NCBI GenBank assembly: GCA_937892695.1
Contig: CALBJK010000071.1
Coordinates: 1 to 55,689, forward strand
Source: an uncultured Prevotella sp.
Lineage (GTDB): Bacteria > Bacteroidota > Bacteroidia > Bacteroidales > Bacteroidaceae
Direction: 5' to 3'
Length of the DNA: 55,689 bases
Within the stretch, counting starts at the first letter, position 1, and each line of letters starts with the position of its first letter. Made by a program: the position numbers and the translations under genes. The notes under the pieces are model-generated. The model did not search any database. It was not told the origin of the DNA and saw only the letters and a program-made list of their open reading frames with translations. Below, in pieces: positions 34,019-43,598 of the stretch.

Positions 34019-35251
34019 TCAATCGGTCACTGTCTTTTTCTTCAGAGCGTCTTCCATTTTCTTGAGAATGTCCTTAGGAACTGCGTTCTTGTTCACCATG
34101 AAGTCCATGGTCTTGTAGATGACATAGTTCTTGGACATATACCAGATGCCCTTATAGTCACCGTACTCGCCCCACGAGTTCTTCACCATGTAGTACTCGC
34201 GTCCGTTCTGGTCCTTGGCAACACCGAAGATGACCATTCCGTGGTCGTCGGTTGTCTCCCAGTTATCGTAAGCCTCCTGACGCATTTCCTGAGTCGGAAC
34301 AATCTCTGGAGCGTTCACGCCGAGCGAATCGAGCTTGTCGTTCTTGGCCGTTGACGACAGACGAAGCCAGCGGGCAGCATCGCTTCCGGCAAGACTCTGC
34401 ACCTTCTTGGTGTCATAGGCAATGCCGAGACCTTTGCGTGTGAAGCCGTCTTCCGACACATCACCGCCCCATGCTACCGTGTAGCCCTTGTCGATGGCGT
34501 TGTCGATGACACGCTTCATATCTTCCATCGGCAGGTTCCAGCTTAGCGGCCAACGCCAGTTGTCCTGCACTTCAACGGCAAACTGCGAATAGAAAGGATG
34601 ATGGGTGTAGCTCGTGATTGTGAGATAGTCGTTCAGATTGATACCAAGACTTGCAGCGAAACTTTTCGGGGTATAAGTCTTGCCTTCATACTTGAACGAC
34701 TCAGGACACTTACCCAGATAAGCGTCGAGAATGCCCTGCAGTCCCTTCTTCCATACCGGAGTGAGTTTCTTTCCTTTTGCATCCTTTACGACAGCGGCCA
34801 TATAGGGTTCCATCACGCTGAAAAACTCGTTGAAATTGGCCAGAGAGTCGCCTTGGAGCGAACCAGGGAAAGGCATTGCATCCTCAGGAATGATGCCATA
34901 GTTCTGCAGACAATAGAGAACATCGTAGGACGAACCTCCCTGTGAGAACGATACGTCACCGTGCATACGGGCAGCCTTGATGGCACGGTCCATATAAGTC
35001 TTATTGGCGACGAACATTTCGTTAAGGTCGTATGTCTTTCCTGTAGCTTTGAGTATTTCATCCTCGAAAAAGCCCAGTGTGGAGTAGGCCCAACACGTGC
35101 CGCTACGGTTCTGGTCCTTGATACTTGTAATTGGATTTGATTTGATTGTTGTGAAGACAGGCTTGTTCTTGTTGTCTGCCTTTTTGTCTTGCGCGTAGGC
35201 ACTGCCGCCTATTACAAGTGCTGCGAGAGCCATTGTAAGAATTTGTTTCAT
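34019..35251 (-). CDS. secreted C1B-family cysteine aminopeptidase (PepC/bleomycin-hydrolase type)
   Basis: 410 aa with a signal peptide ending at AYA-Q (residue 20). The catalytic Cys53 lies in DQNRSGTCWAYSTLGF, His337 in DDHGMVIFGVA and Asn358 in MVKNSWGEYG; the oxyanion Gln is in KDQNRS. The middle contains the extra helices of the bleomycin-hydrolase (C1B) branch. Cytosolic PepC forms lack a signal peptide; this exported form would act on peptides in the periplasm. It lies 31 nt downstream of the aminopeptidase P gene on the same strand, so the two may act together in peptide trimming. Confidence 0.88.
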   Translation of the reverse strand: MKQILTMALAALVIGGSAYAQDKKADNKNKPVFTTIKSNPITSIKDQNRSGTCWAYSTLGFFEDEILKATGKTYDLNEMFVANKTYMDRAIKAARMHGDVSFSQGGSSYDVLYCLQNYGIIPEDAMPFPGSLQGDSLANFNEFFSVMEPYMAAVVKDAKGKKLTPVWKKGLQGILDAYLGKCPESFKYEGKTYTPKSFAASLGINLNDYLTITSYTHHPFYSQFAVEVQDNWRWPLSWNLPMEDMKRVIDNAIDKGYTVAWGGDVSEDGFTRKGLGIAYDTKKVQSLAGSDAARWLRLSSTAKNDKLDSLGVNAPEIVPTQEMRQEAYDNWETTDDHGMVIFGVAKDQNGREYYMVKNSWGEYGDYKGIWYMSKNYVIYKTMDFMVNKNAVPKDILKKMEDALKKKTVTD

Positions 35252-35282
35252 TGTTTTATTATTCAGTTTGTTTTGTTAATTG

Positions 35283-36686
35283 TCAGTTTTCTGCAGCCAT
35301 AAATGCCTCAACATCCTTAGGATGATAAGGTATGCGGTCTTTGCCTATGAAGCGGCATCCGTCCTTGGTGATAAGAACGTCATCCTCGATACGTATTCCG
35401 CCGAAATCTTTATATGTTTCCAATTTGTCGAAGTTGAGGAACTCCTTGCAGTGTCCAGAAGCTTTCCACGAGTCTATGAGCGCAGGGATGAAATAGATGC
35501 CGGGTTCGTCTGTAACTACAAAACCTTCTTCGAGCCGACGTCCCATACGCAGACAGTTGGTGCCGAACTGATCGAGACGAGGACGTGTCTCTTCATCGAA
35601 GCCCACATTTATCTGGTCGAGACTTTCCATGTCGTGTACGTCCATTCCCATCATGTGGCCAAGTCCGTGGGGAAGGAACATGGCATGTGCTCCGGCCTTT
35701 ACGGCCTCGTCGGTATCGCCTTTCATCAGGCCGAGTTCTTTAAGACGATCGGTCATCAGACGGCATACTGCAAAATGAACGTCCATATATTTAACGCCCG
35801 GCTTTGCCACTTCAAGCACATAGTCGTGACAAGCTTCGACAATTGAATAGATTTCGAGCTGACGCTGGCTGTACTTGCCGTTTACCGGATAGGTGCGGGT
35901 GTTGTCTGAGCAGTAGTTGTTAATTGTCTCGGCTCCGGCATCGCAAAGGACAAGTCGTCCCGATTCCAGCACAGCCATCGAAGGATTGCCGTGCATTATC
36001 TCTCCGTGCTGGCTGAAGATGGTCGGGAAACTCACCATTGCTCCATACGAATTGGCAATGCCGTCCACCTGTCCGCCGACGAACTTCTCGGTCACACCCG
36101 GCTTAGTCAGACGCATGGCCGTTGTATGCATCTTGTAGCCTATAACAGCTGCGCGCTCCAGTTCGTCTATCTCCTGCTGTTCTTTTGTCGACCGCATTTT
36201 TACTACAGCCCTTATCAAATCCATGCTTGCGGCTTCTTTCTGCTGTATAGGATGAATGCCAAGCAGGTCGAATATCTGGAGTTTGATGTCATAACGGTAT
36301 GGGGGAAGAAAATGAATCTTGCGCTTCAGCCGCAAGGCATCATTGCAAATGGTCTTCAGAGCCTTCATCGGAGCTGAATGGGCTACGCCAACACTTTCAG
36401 CAAGTGTACTCACACTATCCACGCTACCGTACCACACAATGTCGTCAATATCGATGTCGTCGCCGACAAGCGTCTCGGTGTCGTTGTCAATGTCGATAAC
36501 GCCGACAAGTCCTTCACGATTCAATCCGAAATAATATAGAAACGACGAATCTTGACGGAACGGATAGTAACCGTTGTTGGGGAAATTGCACGGCGAATTG
36601 TTGTTGCCGAACATTATGATTATGCCACCTTTTACAAGTTCTTTCAGCTTAGCGCGGCGGCTTACGTAGGTCGATTTGTCAAACAT
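35283..36686 (-). CDS. pepP: Xaa-Pro aminopeptidase (M24B)
   Basis: 467 aa, cytosolic. An N-terminal aminopeptidase-P domain (FRQDSSFLYYFGLNREGLV) precedes the pita-bread metallopeptidase domain. The metal ligands are visible: Asp in VLCDAGAETINNY, Asp in CSDNTRTYPVNG, His in FLPHGLGHMMGMDVHD, Glu in VVTDEPGIYF and Glu in GGIRIEDDVLI. It releases N-terminal residues preceding proline. It is the first gene of a two-gene minus-strand unit with the exported C1 peptidase. Confidence 0.93.
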   Translation of the reverse strand: MFDKSTYVSRRAKLKELVKGGIIIMFGNNNSPCNFPNNGYYPFRQDSSFLYYFGLNREGLVGVIDIDNDTETLVGDDIDIDDIVWYGSVDSVSTLAESVGVAHSAPMKALKTICNDALRLKRKIHFLPPYRYDIKLQIFDLLGIHPIQQKEAASMDLIRAVVKMRSTKEQQEIDELERAAVIGYKMHTTAMRLTKPGVTEKFVGGQVDGIANSYGAMVSFPTIFSQHGEIMHGNPSMAVLESGRLVLCDAGAETINNYCSDNTRTYPVNGKYSQRQLEIYSIVEACHDYVLEVAKPGVKYMDVHFAVCRLMTDRLKELGLMKGDTDEAVKAGAHAMFLPHGLGHMMGMDVHDMESLDQINVGFDEETRPRLDQFGTNCLRMGRRLEEGFVVTDEPGIYFIPALIDSWKASGHCKEFLNFDKLETYKDFGGIRIEDDVLITKDGCRFIGKDRIPYHPKDVEAFMAAEN

Positions 36687-36713
36687 ATCTTAAAATTTTG
36701 TATCTCTTAAATG

Positions 36714-36750
36714 CAAAGTTACGCATTTATTACTTAATTATGTATCTTTG
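36714..36750. promoter_or_regulatory. overlapping divergent promoters between pepP and the patatin gene
   Basis: On the minus strand TAACTTTG (36721-36714) points at pepP; on the plus strand TATCTTTG (36743-36750) points at the patatin-like gene. Both are TAnnTTTG -7 elements, 21 nt apart, so their upstream contacts overlap. No good -33 TTTG was seen for either. The plus-strand start site would lie near 36757, which excludes the upstream Met at 36698 as the start of the patatin gene. Confidence 0.55.
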
Positions 36751-36772
36751 TAAGGTTTTTAAAGAGTTTTTC

Positions 36773-37627
36773 ATGCAAATAGACAAGAACACAGGACTTG
36801 TGCTCGAAGGAGGAGGCATGCGCGGAGTATTCACCAGCGGTGTGCTCGACGGCTTCATGAAGTACGAATTATATTTCGACTATGTTGTAGCGGTATCGGC
36901 TGGAGCATGTAACGGTATGTCGTACATGAGCCACCAGCCACGTCGCGCCAGAATATCCAACATCGATTATCTCGCGCGCTACGACTATATCGGACTGCGC
37001 CATCTTGTCACTCAAGGGTGTATATTCGACCAAGAGCTTCTTTACGATAAATTCCCGAACGAATACATTCCATTCGATTTCGATACGTTTTTCAACAACC
37101 CGGCCACATTTGAAATGGTAACGACCAACTGCCAGACAGGCAGGGCGATGTATCTAAGCGAACGCCATGACCGCCAGAGGGCACTCAATGCGGTGAAGGC
37201 TTCGAGCAGTTTGCCATACGTGAGCAAGATTGTATATGTCGACGGCATTCCGATGCTGGATGGTGGAATTGTGGACAGCATTCCGGTGGACAGGGCCGTA
37301 GCCATGGGACATAAAAAAAACGTCGTGATACTGACAAGAAACAAGGGTTTCCGCAATACCGGACACGACCATAAAATTCCCGGCTTTGTCTATAAGAAAT
37401 ACCCTCGTCTGCGCGTGATGCTCAGCCGACGTATTGCCAACTATAACAAACAGCTAGAACACATCGAAGCTCTCGAAGCTGCAGGAGAAATAGAATGTAT
37501 ACGTCCGATCCGCCCTCTAGAAGTGAAACGAATAGAGAAGGACACAGCCAAACTCGAACGCCTCTATGAAGAAGGTCTAGCTTTGGGAATGGACTTCTGC
37601 AAGAACCACGGACTGACGATGAAATAA
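36773..37627 (+). CDS. patatin-like phospholipase (RssA/YjjU type)
   Basis: 284 aa from the ATG at 36773; an in-frame Met at 36698 lies upstream of the predicted transcription start. The oxyanion-hole loop is LVLEGGGMRGVFTSGVL, the nucleophile Ser lies in VAVSAGACNG (a G-to-A variant of GxSxG), and the dyad Asp is in LDGGIVDSIPVD. No signal peptide. This is the small single-domain bacterial patatin type, expected to be a cytosolic or membrane-peripheral lipid acyl hydrolase. Transcribed divergently from pepP and convergent with gapA. Confidence 0.88.
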   Translation: MQIDKNTGLVLEGGGMRGVFTSGVLDGFMKYELYFDYVVAVSAGACNGMSYMSHQPRRARISNIDYLARYDYIGLRHLVTQGCIFDQELLYDKFPNEYIPFDFDTFFNNPATFEMVTTNCQTGRAMYLSERHDRQRALNAVKASSSLPYVSKIVYVDGIPMLDGGIVDSIPVDRAVAMGHKKNVVILTRNKGFRNTGHDHKIPGFVYKKYPRLRVMLSRRIANYNKQLEHIEALEAAGEIECIRPIRPLEVKRIEKDTAKLERLYEEGLALGMDFCKNHGLTMK

Positions 37628-37660
37628 TCTTGTTCTCTATTACATCCCTTACTAAAAGAA

Positions 37661-37695
37661 AAGGCCGTACAGCAGAATGCTGCACGGCTCTTTCT
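37661..37695. terminator. bidirectional terminator between the patatin gene and gapA
   Basis: GCCGTACAGCA (37664-37674), loop GAA, TGCTGCACGGC (37678-37688), an 11-bp stem with one mismatch. T-rich flanks occur on both strands (CTTTCTATATTTT on plus, CTTTTCTTTTAG on minus). Confidence 0.85.
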
Positions 37696-37716
37696 ATATT
37701 TTAAAGTCTAATGGGA

Positions 37717-38748
37717 TTAGCCGTTATGCTTCTTCATGATCTTGATGAGGTCAACAACCTTGTGAGAATAACCAATCTCATTGTCGTACCAAGAAACAAC
37801 CTTAACGAACTTGTCTGTGAGATAAACTCCAGCGTTAGCATCGAAGATTGAAGTCAGAGAGCAGCCGAGGAAGTCAGAAGAAACAACAGCGTCTTCTGTG
37901 TAGCCCAGAATGCCTTTCAGTTCGCCTTCAGAAGCCTTCTTCATAGCAGCGCAGATGTCTTCTTTAGTAGCAGGCTTCTTCAGGTTTGCAGTCAGGTCAA
38001 CTACAGATACGTCCAGAGTCGGAACACGCATTGAGATACCTGTCAGCTTACCGTTCAGTTCAGGAATAACCTTGCCTACAGCCTTAGCAGCACCAGTTGT
38101 AGAAGGAATGATGTTGCCAGAAGCAGCACGGCCGCCGCGCCAGTCTTTCATCGAAGGACCGTCAACAGTACGCTGTGTAGCAGTTGTAGAGTGAACGGTT
38201 GTCATAAGACCGGTCTCGATGCCGAAGTTGTCGTTCAGCACCTTTGCGATAGGAGCCAAGCAGTTTGTTGTGCAAGAAGCGTTAGAAACGATCTGCTGAC
38301 CAGCATACTTGTCTGTGTTTACACCGCAAACGAACATGTCTGCCTGACGGCCGTCCTCGCCCTTCTTAGAAGGAGCTGACAGAACAACATATTTAGCGCC
38401 AGCCTTAAGGTGTTTCTCAGCACGGTCCATTGTGAGGTAGAAGCCAGTAGACTCAACTACATATTCAGCACCGATTTCGTTCCACTTCAGGTTTTCAGCG
38501 TCCTTTTCAGCTGTGACGCGGATGTGGTTGCCATTAACGATGAGTTCGTTCTTGTCCTTGTCAACCTCTACAGTGCCGTCGAAACGACCGTGCATTGTGT
38601 CGTACTTCAGCATGTAAGCCATGTACTCAACAGGCAGAAGGTCGTTGATACCAACTACTACTACGTCGTTCTTGTTAGCCTCTTCGAGAGTTGAACGGAA
38701 AACGAAACGGCCGATACGACCAAATCCGTTAATACCAATTTTAATCAT
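37717..38748 (-). CDS. gapA: glyceraldehyde-3-phosphate dehydrogenase, type I
   Basis: 343 aa. The NAD-binding start KIGINGFGRIGRFVFR is followed by the catalytic Cys159 in SNASCTTNCLAP and His186 in TVHSTTATQRTVDG; SWYDNEIGYSHKVVDL ends the catalytic domain. It catalyses the reversible phosphorylating oxidation of glyceraldehyde-3-phosphate in the cytosol, and takes up the triose phosphate that the KDPG aldolase produces. The DNA uses a restricted, regular codon set, as in highly expressed genes. A long leader (~115 nt) separates it from its promoter. Confidence 0.97.
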   Translation of the reverse strand: MIKIGINGFGRIGRFVFRSTLEEANKNDVVVVGINDLLPVEYMAYMLKYDTMHGRFDGTVEVDKDKNELIVNGNHIRVTAEKDAENLKWNEIGAEYVVESTGFYLTMDRAEKHLKAGAKYVVLSAPSKKGEDGRQADMFVCGVNTDKYAGQQIVSNASCTTNCLAPIAKVLNDNFGIETGLMTTVHSTTATQRTVDGPSMKDWRGGRAASGNIIPSTTGAAKAVGKVIPELNGKLTGISMRVPTLDVSVVDLTANLKKPATKEDICAAMKKASEGELKGILGYTEDAVVSSDFLGCSLTSIFDANAGVYLTDKFVKVVSWYDNEIGYSHKVVDLIKIMKKHNG

Positions 38749-38871
38749 TGTACTTTTTTTTTAAGGGTTTTATATAATACCTAAATATTAATCTGAATTA
38801 AGCAGCGTAAGACCGGCATCCGACATTTCGGACAGGACAGCCATTCTTTAGCCGCCTTCTTTTTACGTGTG

Positions 38872-38879
38872 CAAAGTTA
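38872..38879 (-). promoter_or_regulatory. -7 element of the gapA promoter
   Basis: The minus strand reads TAACTTTG here, 124 nt upstream of the gapA ATG; no clear -33 TTTG was seen. The rest of the gap 38749-39121 is AT-rich, and I see no gene or strong hairpin in it. Confidence 0.55.
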
Positions 38880-39121
38880 CAAAATAAATACCCATCATAA
38901 TGTAGGAGCAATATTAAATATTTATAATACGGACGTACAAATTCTTAAACGTTTTTAACCCGGCCAATTAGGCATTCAATCCTACGCCAGTACAAGCCCC
39001 ACGAACCATAACGTATGGTATCTGTAAACATAATAGCACAATAATGATTGCCTGCCCTCTGTAATCTGGTTATGCTGCATTATGATATGTAACGACACGA
39101 CATACAGACACCCGCTTCCGG

Positions 39122-40972
39122 TTAAAACGGAAACAATAATGGCAGCACTGCCACCATGACAACGCCGATGATAACTTGCAACGGAAGTCCAACCTTTATA
39201 TAATCGGAAAAACTATATTGTCCGGCCTGCATTACAAGCGCGTTAGGCGGCGTAGAAAAAGGCGATGCAAAGCACATGCTTGCCCCTAGAGTGACCGCAA
39301 ACAAGAACGGATACGGGCTTACCCCTATGCCTACAGCTGCAGATAGGGCAATCGGCGACATTAGCACCGCTGTGGCGGTGTTGCTGACGAACATAGTCAA
39401 TAGCGAAGTAGTGAAATAGACACCAGCCAGCAAAGCTGTCGGTCCTATTACTCCAAGGCTACCTACAAGCGACCTGGAAATAAGAGCCGAAATGCCTGTC
39501 TTCTCCAAAGCCACTGACAGTGGCATCATTGCCGCTATAAGTACAATACTTTCCCAATTGATGGTTTTGTATGCCGCCTCGACATTCCGGAGGCAGCCGG
39601 TAACGACCATCAGCACCCCTGCGGCCATTACAGCCGTAACAGGTGCGACGGGAATACTGTCAACCACCATCGTCACGACCATTGCCACCATTATCACAGC
39701 AGCTATGGGAGCTTTGTAGTCGAGGGTGACACGCGAGGCTTCGTCCTGAGGCTGACCAAGAACCACCCAGTGTTCTTCTTCATTACCCAATCTGACGATA
39801 TTAGGCCAAGTACCCTGCACAAGCAGCACGTCGCCAGACTTCATCTTCTCATCGGCCAATGATGTCATAATGTAACGTCCGGAACGACGTATGCCTACAA
39901 CATTAACACTGTACTTCTCGCGAAAGCCAGAATCGCGCACGGCACGGTTTACAAGCCGAGAATTAGGCATGAGAACAATCTCTGCAATACCTACATCGTA
40001 GAATGCCAGAGTACCATTCCTATTGCGTCCAGAAGACCCGGAAAGCAGTTTCAACGAATATTCTGCAGCTAAACGGCGCACGTCATCACGTCGGCCTGAA
40101 AGACAGATTACGTCGCCATCCGACAGTTCGGTCGTTGGCGTAACAGTCTTTTGGGCAGATCTTTTCATCAACGGGGTATGACGGTCGGTGCCGTGACGTA
40201 TTTCAAGCACTGTCAGTCCGAAACGGTTGTGTATGTCGAGGGCTGCAAGGGTCTGCCCTACCGCACTAGAACCAGCTGTAACCACACAACGCGACAGATT
40301 GTCGTCAAGACGGTATTCGCGAACAAGCTGCCCGATCGTCTTGCCGCGCTGCCTACGTCCTCGTCTGTTCTTGCTTACGGAAAGAAACCATCGGCTCAGA
40401 GGCAACATAACCAGTATGCCAACTGCTATGCACACAACACCAATCGGCGTGAAAGAAAAAAAAGACAATGGTGCATATCCGGCTTCGGTCAGTACATCCT
40501 GTATCACGAGGTTGGGAGGCGTACCGATGAGCGTGAGCATGCCACCCATACTTCCAGCAAAAGCCAGAGGCATGAGCATACGTCCGGCATTGATACCCGA
40601 TTTTGAGGCAATGCTCACCACAATGGGCATCATCAACGCCACAGTACCGGTGTTGCTCACAAAAGCTCCTATAAACGCAGTCACAAGCATGACAATAACA
40701 AACAGCCTCGTCTCACTGTCGCCCGCAAGAGCTGTCATCCGGCTACCTATCATTTTGGCAAGACCCGTCTGAAATACGCCCCCACCTACGACAAACAGCC
40801 CCACCATCATTATGACGACCGGATTGGAAAAGCCAGAAAGAGCCTCCTCGGGTGTGAGTACACCCATTAACAACAAAGCAATAAGGGCACATACGGCCAC
40901 AAGGTCGGACCTTACCCTCCCCGAAGCGAACAACGCTGCCGAGACGGCAAGAACAATAAGAGTTTGTATCAT
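39122..40972 (-). CDS. SLC13/DASS-type transporter with two central RCK_C domains
   Basis: 616 aa, inner-membrane. The two transport halves carry the family's repeated hairpin motifs: FVSNTGTVALMMPIVVSIA with GTPPNLVIQ in the first half, and FVSNTATAVLMSPIALSAA with STPPNALVMQ in the second. Between them, about residues 215-400, are two TrkA-C/RCK_C-like soluble domains (FGLTVLEIRHGTD, SDGDVICLSGRRDDVRRL; SVNVVGIRRSGRY, KSGDVLLVQGTWPNIVRLG). Such proteins move di- or tricarboxylates or sulfate with sodium; the RCK_C pair suggests ligand gating. The substrate cannot be read from the sequence. It is a single-gene unit. Confidence 0.9.
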   Translation of the reverse strand: MIQTLIVLAVSAALFASGRVRSDLVAVCALIALLLMGVLTPEEALSGFSNPVVIMMVGLFVVGGGVFQTGLAKMIGSRMTALAGDSETRLFVIVMLVTAFIGAFVSNTGTVALMMPIVVSIASKSGINAGRMLMPLAFAGSMGGMLTLIGTPPNLVIQDVLTEAGYAPLSFFSFTPIGVVCIAVGILVMLPLSRWFLSVSKNRRGRRQRGKTIGQLVREYRLDDNLSRCVVTAGSSAVGQTLAALDIHNRFGLTVLEIRHGTDRHTPLMKRSAQKTVTPTTELSDGDVICLSGRRDDVRRLAAEYSLKLLSGSSGRNRNGTLAFYDVGIAEIVLMPNSRLVNRAVRDSGFREKYSVNVVGIRRSGRYIMTSLADEKMKSGDVLLVQGTWPNIVRLGNEEEHWVVLGQPQDEASRVTLDYKAPIAAVIMVAMVVTMVVDSIPVAPVTAVMAAGVLMVVTGCLRNVEAAYKTINWESIVLIAAMMPLSVALEKTGISALISRSLVGSLGVIGPTALLAGVYFTTSLLTMFVSNTATAVLMSPIALSAAVGIGVSPYPFLFAVTLGASMCFASPFSTPPNALVMQAGQYSFSDYIKVGLPLQVIIGVVMVAVLPLLFPF

Positions 40973-41201
40973 ACAGAACTTTTATAAAATGCAAACGAAC
41001 GGCAACAGAGCATGCTCACAATTGTCCGAGAACAACTTATCTTCAACAAAGTTACTTCATTTATGATTCCAAGAAGAATGTCCAAAGCTTTTTTACTTAC
41101 ATTTCTGATATTTTAAGGAGAAGCGTCGGAGTGTCGACATTACTAAAGGTCGACGTAGACAAGTTTTGTTGTTAACTTACGTATGACCCGATATTTTTGT
41201 C

Positions 41202-41209
41202 TAAATTTG
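41202..41209 (+). promoter_or_regulatory. -7 element of the tex promoter
   Basis: TAAATTTG fits TAnnTTTG. No matching -33 TTTG is found at the right distance. The 406-nt gap 40973-41378 otherwise shows no gene; a 67-residue frame at 41197-41400 has no leader or family features. Confidence 0.45.
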
Positions 41210-41378
41210 CATTCCGGACGGATAGCCATAACGTACCGTTTGTCAGAAATGCAGGAAGCAGTAATATTGATGGAGAAAGTGGGAAAGACATGAGCCACAA
41301 AATTTCCACCAAGTTGCAAACTGACTGTCACACAGACGAGAGAGACAAGAACCGTCATAACAAAGAACAAGCAGAAAG

Positions 41379-43508
41379 ATGGATCAATTTACAAAGATAA
41401 TAGCAAGTGAGTTGTCGCTGCCGGAACGCAGCGTAGACAATACGCTCACATTGCTCGAAAATGGTTGCACCATACCATTTATCAGCCGTTACCGCAAAGA
41501 AATGACAGGAGGTTTGGACGAAGTACAGATAGAGAAGATAAGTCTGGCCAACGACAAGATGACAGAAATAGCCAAAAGGAAAGAGACTGTCACCGCAACA
41601 ATAAGCGAAGCAGGGAAAATGACTCCGGAACTGAGGAAACGGATAGACTGCTGCTGGGAAGCAGCCGAACTGGAAGACATATATCTACCCTACAAGCCCA
41701 AACGCCGTACCAAAGCGCAGGTAGCACGCGAACAAGGGCTTGAGCCTCTCGCCGCAATAATAATGCTGCAACGCGAGCAGCAACCCGACCGCGCAGCCGA
41801 AAGATTTGTAAAAGGAGAAGTAAAAGACATAGACGAAGCCATAAAGGGGGCACAGAACATAATTGCCGAGACCGTTAGCGAAGACGAACGATCGCGGCAG
41901 ACCCTAAGAAGGGAGTTCCGACACGAAGCCATTATTACATCAAAAGTAGTGAAAACAAAGGCCGGCACTGATGAAGCCGCAAAATATTCCGATTATTTCG
42001 ACTTAGCCGAACCGCTACGTCGCTGCTCTTCGCATAGGCTTCTGGCAATGCGACGGGGGGAAAGCGAGGGAATACTGAGGGTAAGCATTTCGGCCGACGA
42101 TGACAGATGCTGCGAACGTCTGCACCGAATGTTCGTCAATGGCCACGGACCGTGCAGCCGCCTTGTCGGTGAAGCCGTAGACGATTCATACAAGCGGCTG
42201 CTCAAACCGTCAATGGAAACCGAGTTTGCTGCACTGAGCAAACAGAAAGCAGACAGCGAGGCCATCGACGTGTTCGCAGATAATCTGCGCCAGCTGCTGC
42301 TATCATCACCTCTCGGCCAGAAACGTGTCATGGGCATAGATCCGGGATTCCGCACTGGATGTAAAATTGTGTGTCTGGATGCCCAAGGCAATCTGTTACA
42401 CCACGAAGCCATATTTCCGCATCCGCCAAAGAGCGACCGCATTATAGCCTCACGTCACGTCGTAAAAATGATAGAGCAATACGACATCGAGGCCGTAGCA
42501 ATAGGCAACGGAACTGCAAGCCGAGAGACAGCCGACTTCATAAAGAGTATCGACCTCGACAAGAGTATAAGAGTGTTTGTCGTAAGTGAAGACGGGGCTT
42601 CTGTCTATTCTGCATCCGAAACAGCACGTGAAGAGTTTCCCGACCAAGACGTTACGGTGCGCGGTGCCATATCGATAGGCAGAAGACTGATTGACCCTCT
42701 TGCCGAACTCGTGAAGATTGACCCGAAAAGCATAGGCGTAGGCCAGTACCAGCACGACGTAGACCAGAGCAAGCTGAAAGAACGGCTGGGAATGGTGGTC
42801 GAGAGTTGTGTCAACTCGGTAGGCGTAAACATCAATACGGCCAGCCGGCATCTGCTCACATACGTCAGTGGACTGAACACCACTACCGCCCAAAACATAG
42901 TAGAATACAGAAAGAAAAACGGAGTGTTCACCTCGCGCAGCCAGATAAAGAAAGTGCCACGTATCGGACCGGCCACATACGAGCAGTGTGCAGGATTCCT
43001 GCGCATACCCGAAGCAAAGAATCCACTCGACAACACGGCCGTGCATCCAGAAAGCTACGCCATAGTAGAACAAATGGCGCATGACTGTCACTGCACAGTG
43101 CCGCAACTGATAAACGACAAACAGCTGCAAAAGAGCATCAACCTCAGCCGATACGTCACCGATACCGTAGGTATGCCGACCCTGAACGACATTATGCAAG
43201 AACTCGACAAACCCGGACGTGACCCACGTACAGAAATAGAAGACTTCGAGTTCGACCAAAACGTCAAGACTCCCGACGACCTGCACGAAGGCATGGTGTT
43301 GCCCGGAATAGTGACAAACATAACCAACTTCGGAGCGTTCGTCGACATAGGCGTACACCAGGACGGACTTGTACACATATCACAAATGGCCGACCGGTAC
43401 GTGACCGACCCGACTGCAGTAGTCAAGCTACATCAGCACGTGAAGGTACGCGTGATAGAAGTCGACCGTAAACGAGGACGCATATCGCTCTCGATGAAAG
43501 GAATATGA
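41379..43508 (+). CDS. tex: Tex-family RNA-binding transcription accessory protein
   Basis: 709 aa, cytosolic. In order: the Tex N-terminal helical region (ERSVDNTLTLLENGCTIPFI, SRYRKEMTGGLDEVQI), a central domain, a YqgF/RNase-H-like domain at about residues 315-450 (VMGIDPGFRTGCKIVCLDAQG, EDGASVYSASETAREEFP), helix-hairpin-helix repeats at about 490-560 (LNTTTAQNIVEYRKKNGVF, KKVPRIGPATYEQCAGFLRI), and a C-terminal S1 domain (GIVTNITNFGAFVDIGVHQD, GLVHISQMADRYV). Tex proteins bind nucleic acid and associate with transcription. Nothing is abnormal in the sequence. Confidence 0.95.
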   Translation: MDQFTKIIASELSLPERSVDNTLTLLENGCTIPFISRYRKEMTGGLDEVQIEKISLANDKMTEIAKRKETVTATISEAGKMTPELRKRIDCCWEAAELEDIYLPYKPKRRTKAQVAREQGLEPLAAIIMLQREQQPDRAAERFVKGEVKDIDEAIKGAQNIIAETVSEDERSRQTLRREFRHEAIITSKVVKTKAGTDEAAKYSDYFDLAEPLRRCSSHRLLAMRRGESEGILRVSISADDDRCCERLHRMFVNGHGPCSRLVGEAVDDSYKRLLKPSMETEFAALSKQKADSEAIDVFADNLRQLLLSSPLGQKRVMGIDPGFRTGCKIVCLDAQGNLLHHEAIFPHPPKSDRIIASRHVVKMIEQYDIEAVAIGNGTASRETADFIKSIDLDKSIRVFVVSEDGASVYSASETAREEFPDQDVTVRGAISIGRRLIDPLAELVKIDPKSIGVGQYQHDVDQSKLKERLGMVVESCVNSVGVNINTASRHLLTYVSGLNTTTAQNIVEYRKKNGVFTSRSQIKKVPRIGPATYEQCAGFLRIPEAKNPLDNTAVHPESYAIVEQMAHDCHCTVPQLINDKQLQKSINLSRYVTDTVGMPTLNDIMQELDKPGRDPRTEIEDFEFDQNVKTPDDLHEGMVLPGIVTNITNFGAFVDIGVHQDGLVHISQMADRYVTDPTAVVKLHQHVKVRVIEVDRKRGRISLSMKGI

Positions 43509-43520
43509 TATAAACACGCG

Positions 43521-43560
43521 AAAGGCCGCAATCAGCAGATTGCGGCCTCCTAATTGTTTT
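43521..43560. terminator. terminator between tex and rplT
   Basis: AGGCCGCAATC (43523-43533), loop AGCA, GATTGCGGCCT (43538-43548): an 11-bp perfect stem between convergent genes, followed by CCTAATTGTTTTC on the plus side and TTCGCGTG on the minus side. Confidence 0.85.
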
Positions 43561-43598
43561 CAGCTCCACATATTTATTATGAAGCCGTAGACATTCGT

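Noticed and set aside
41197..41400. 67-codon frame just before and overlapping tex
   Set aside because: Begins inside the predicted -7 element of tex, overlaps the tex start, composition is random-like and very polar.
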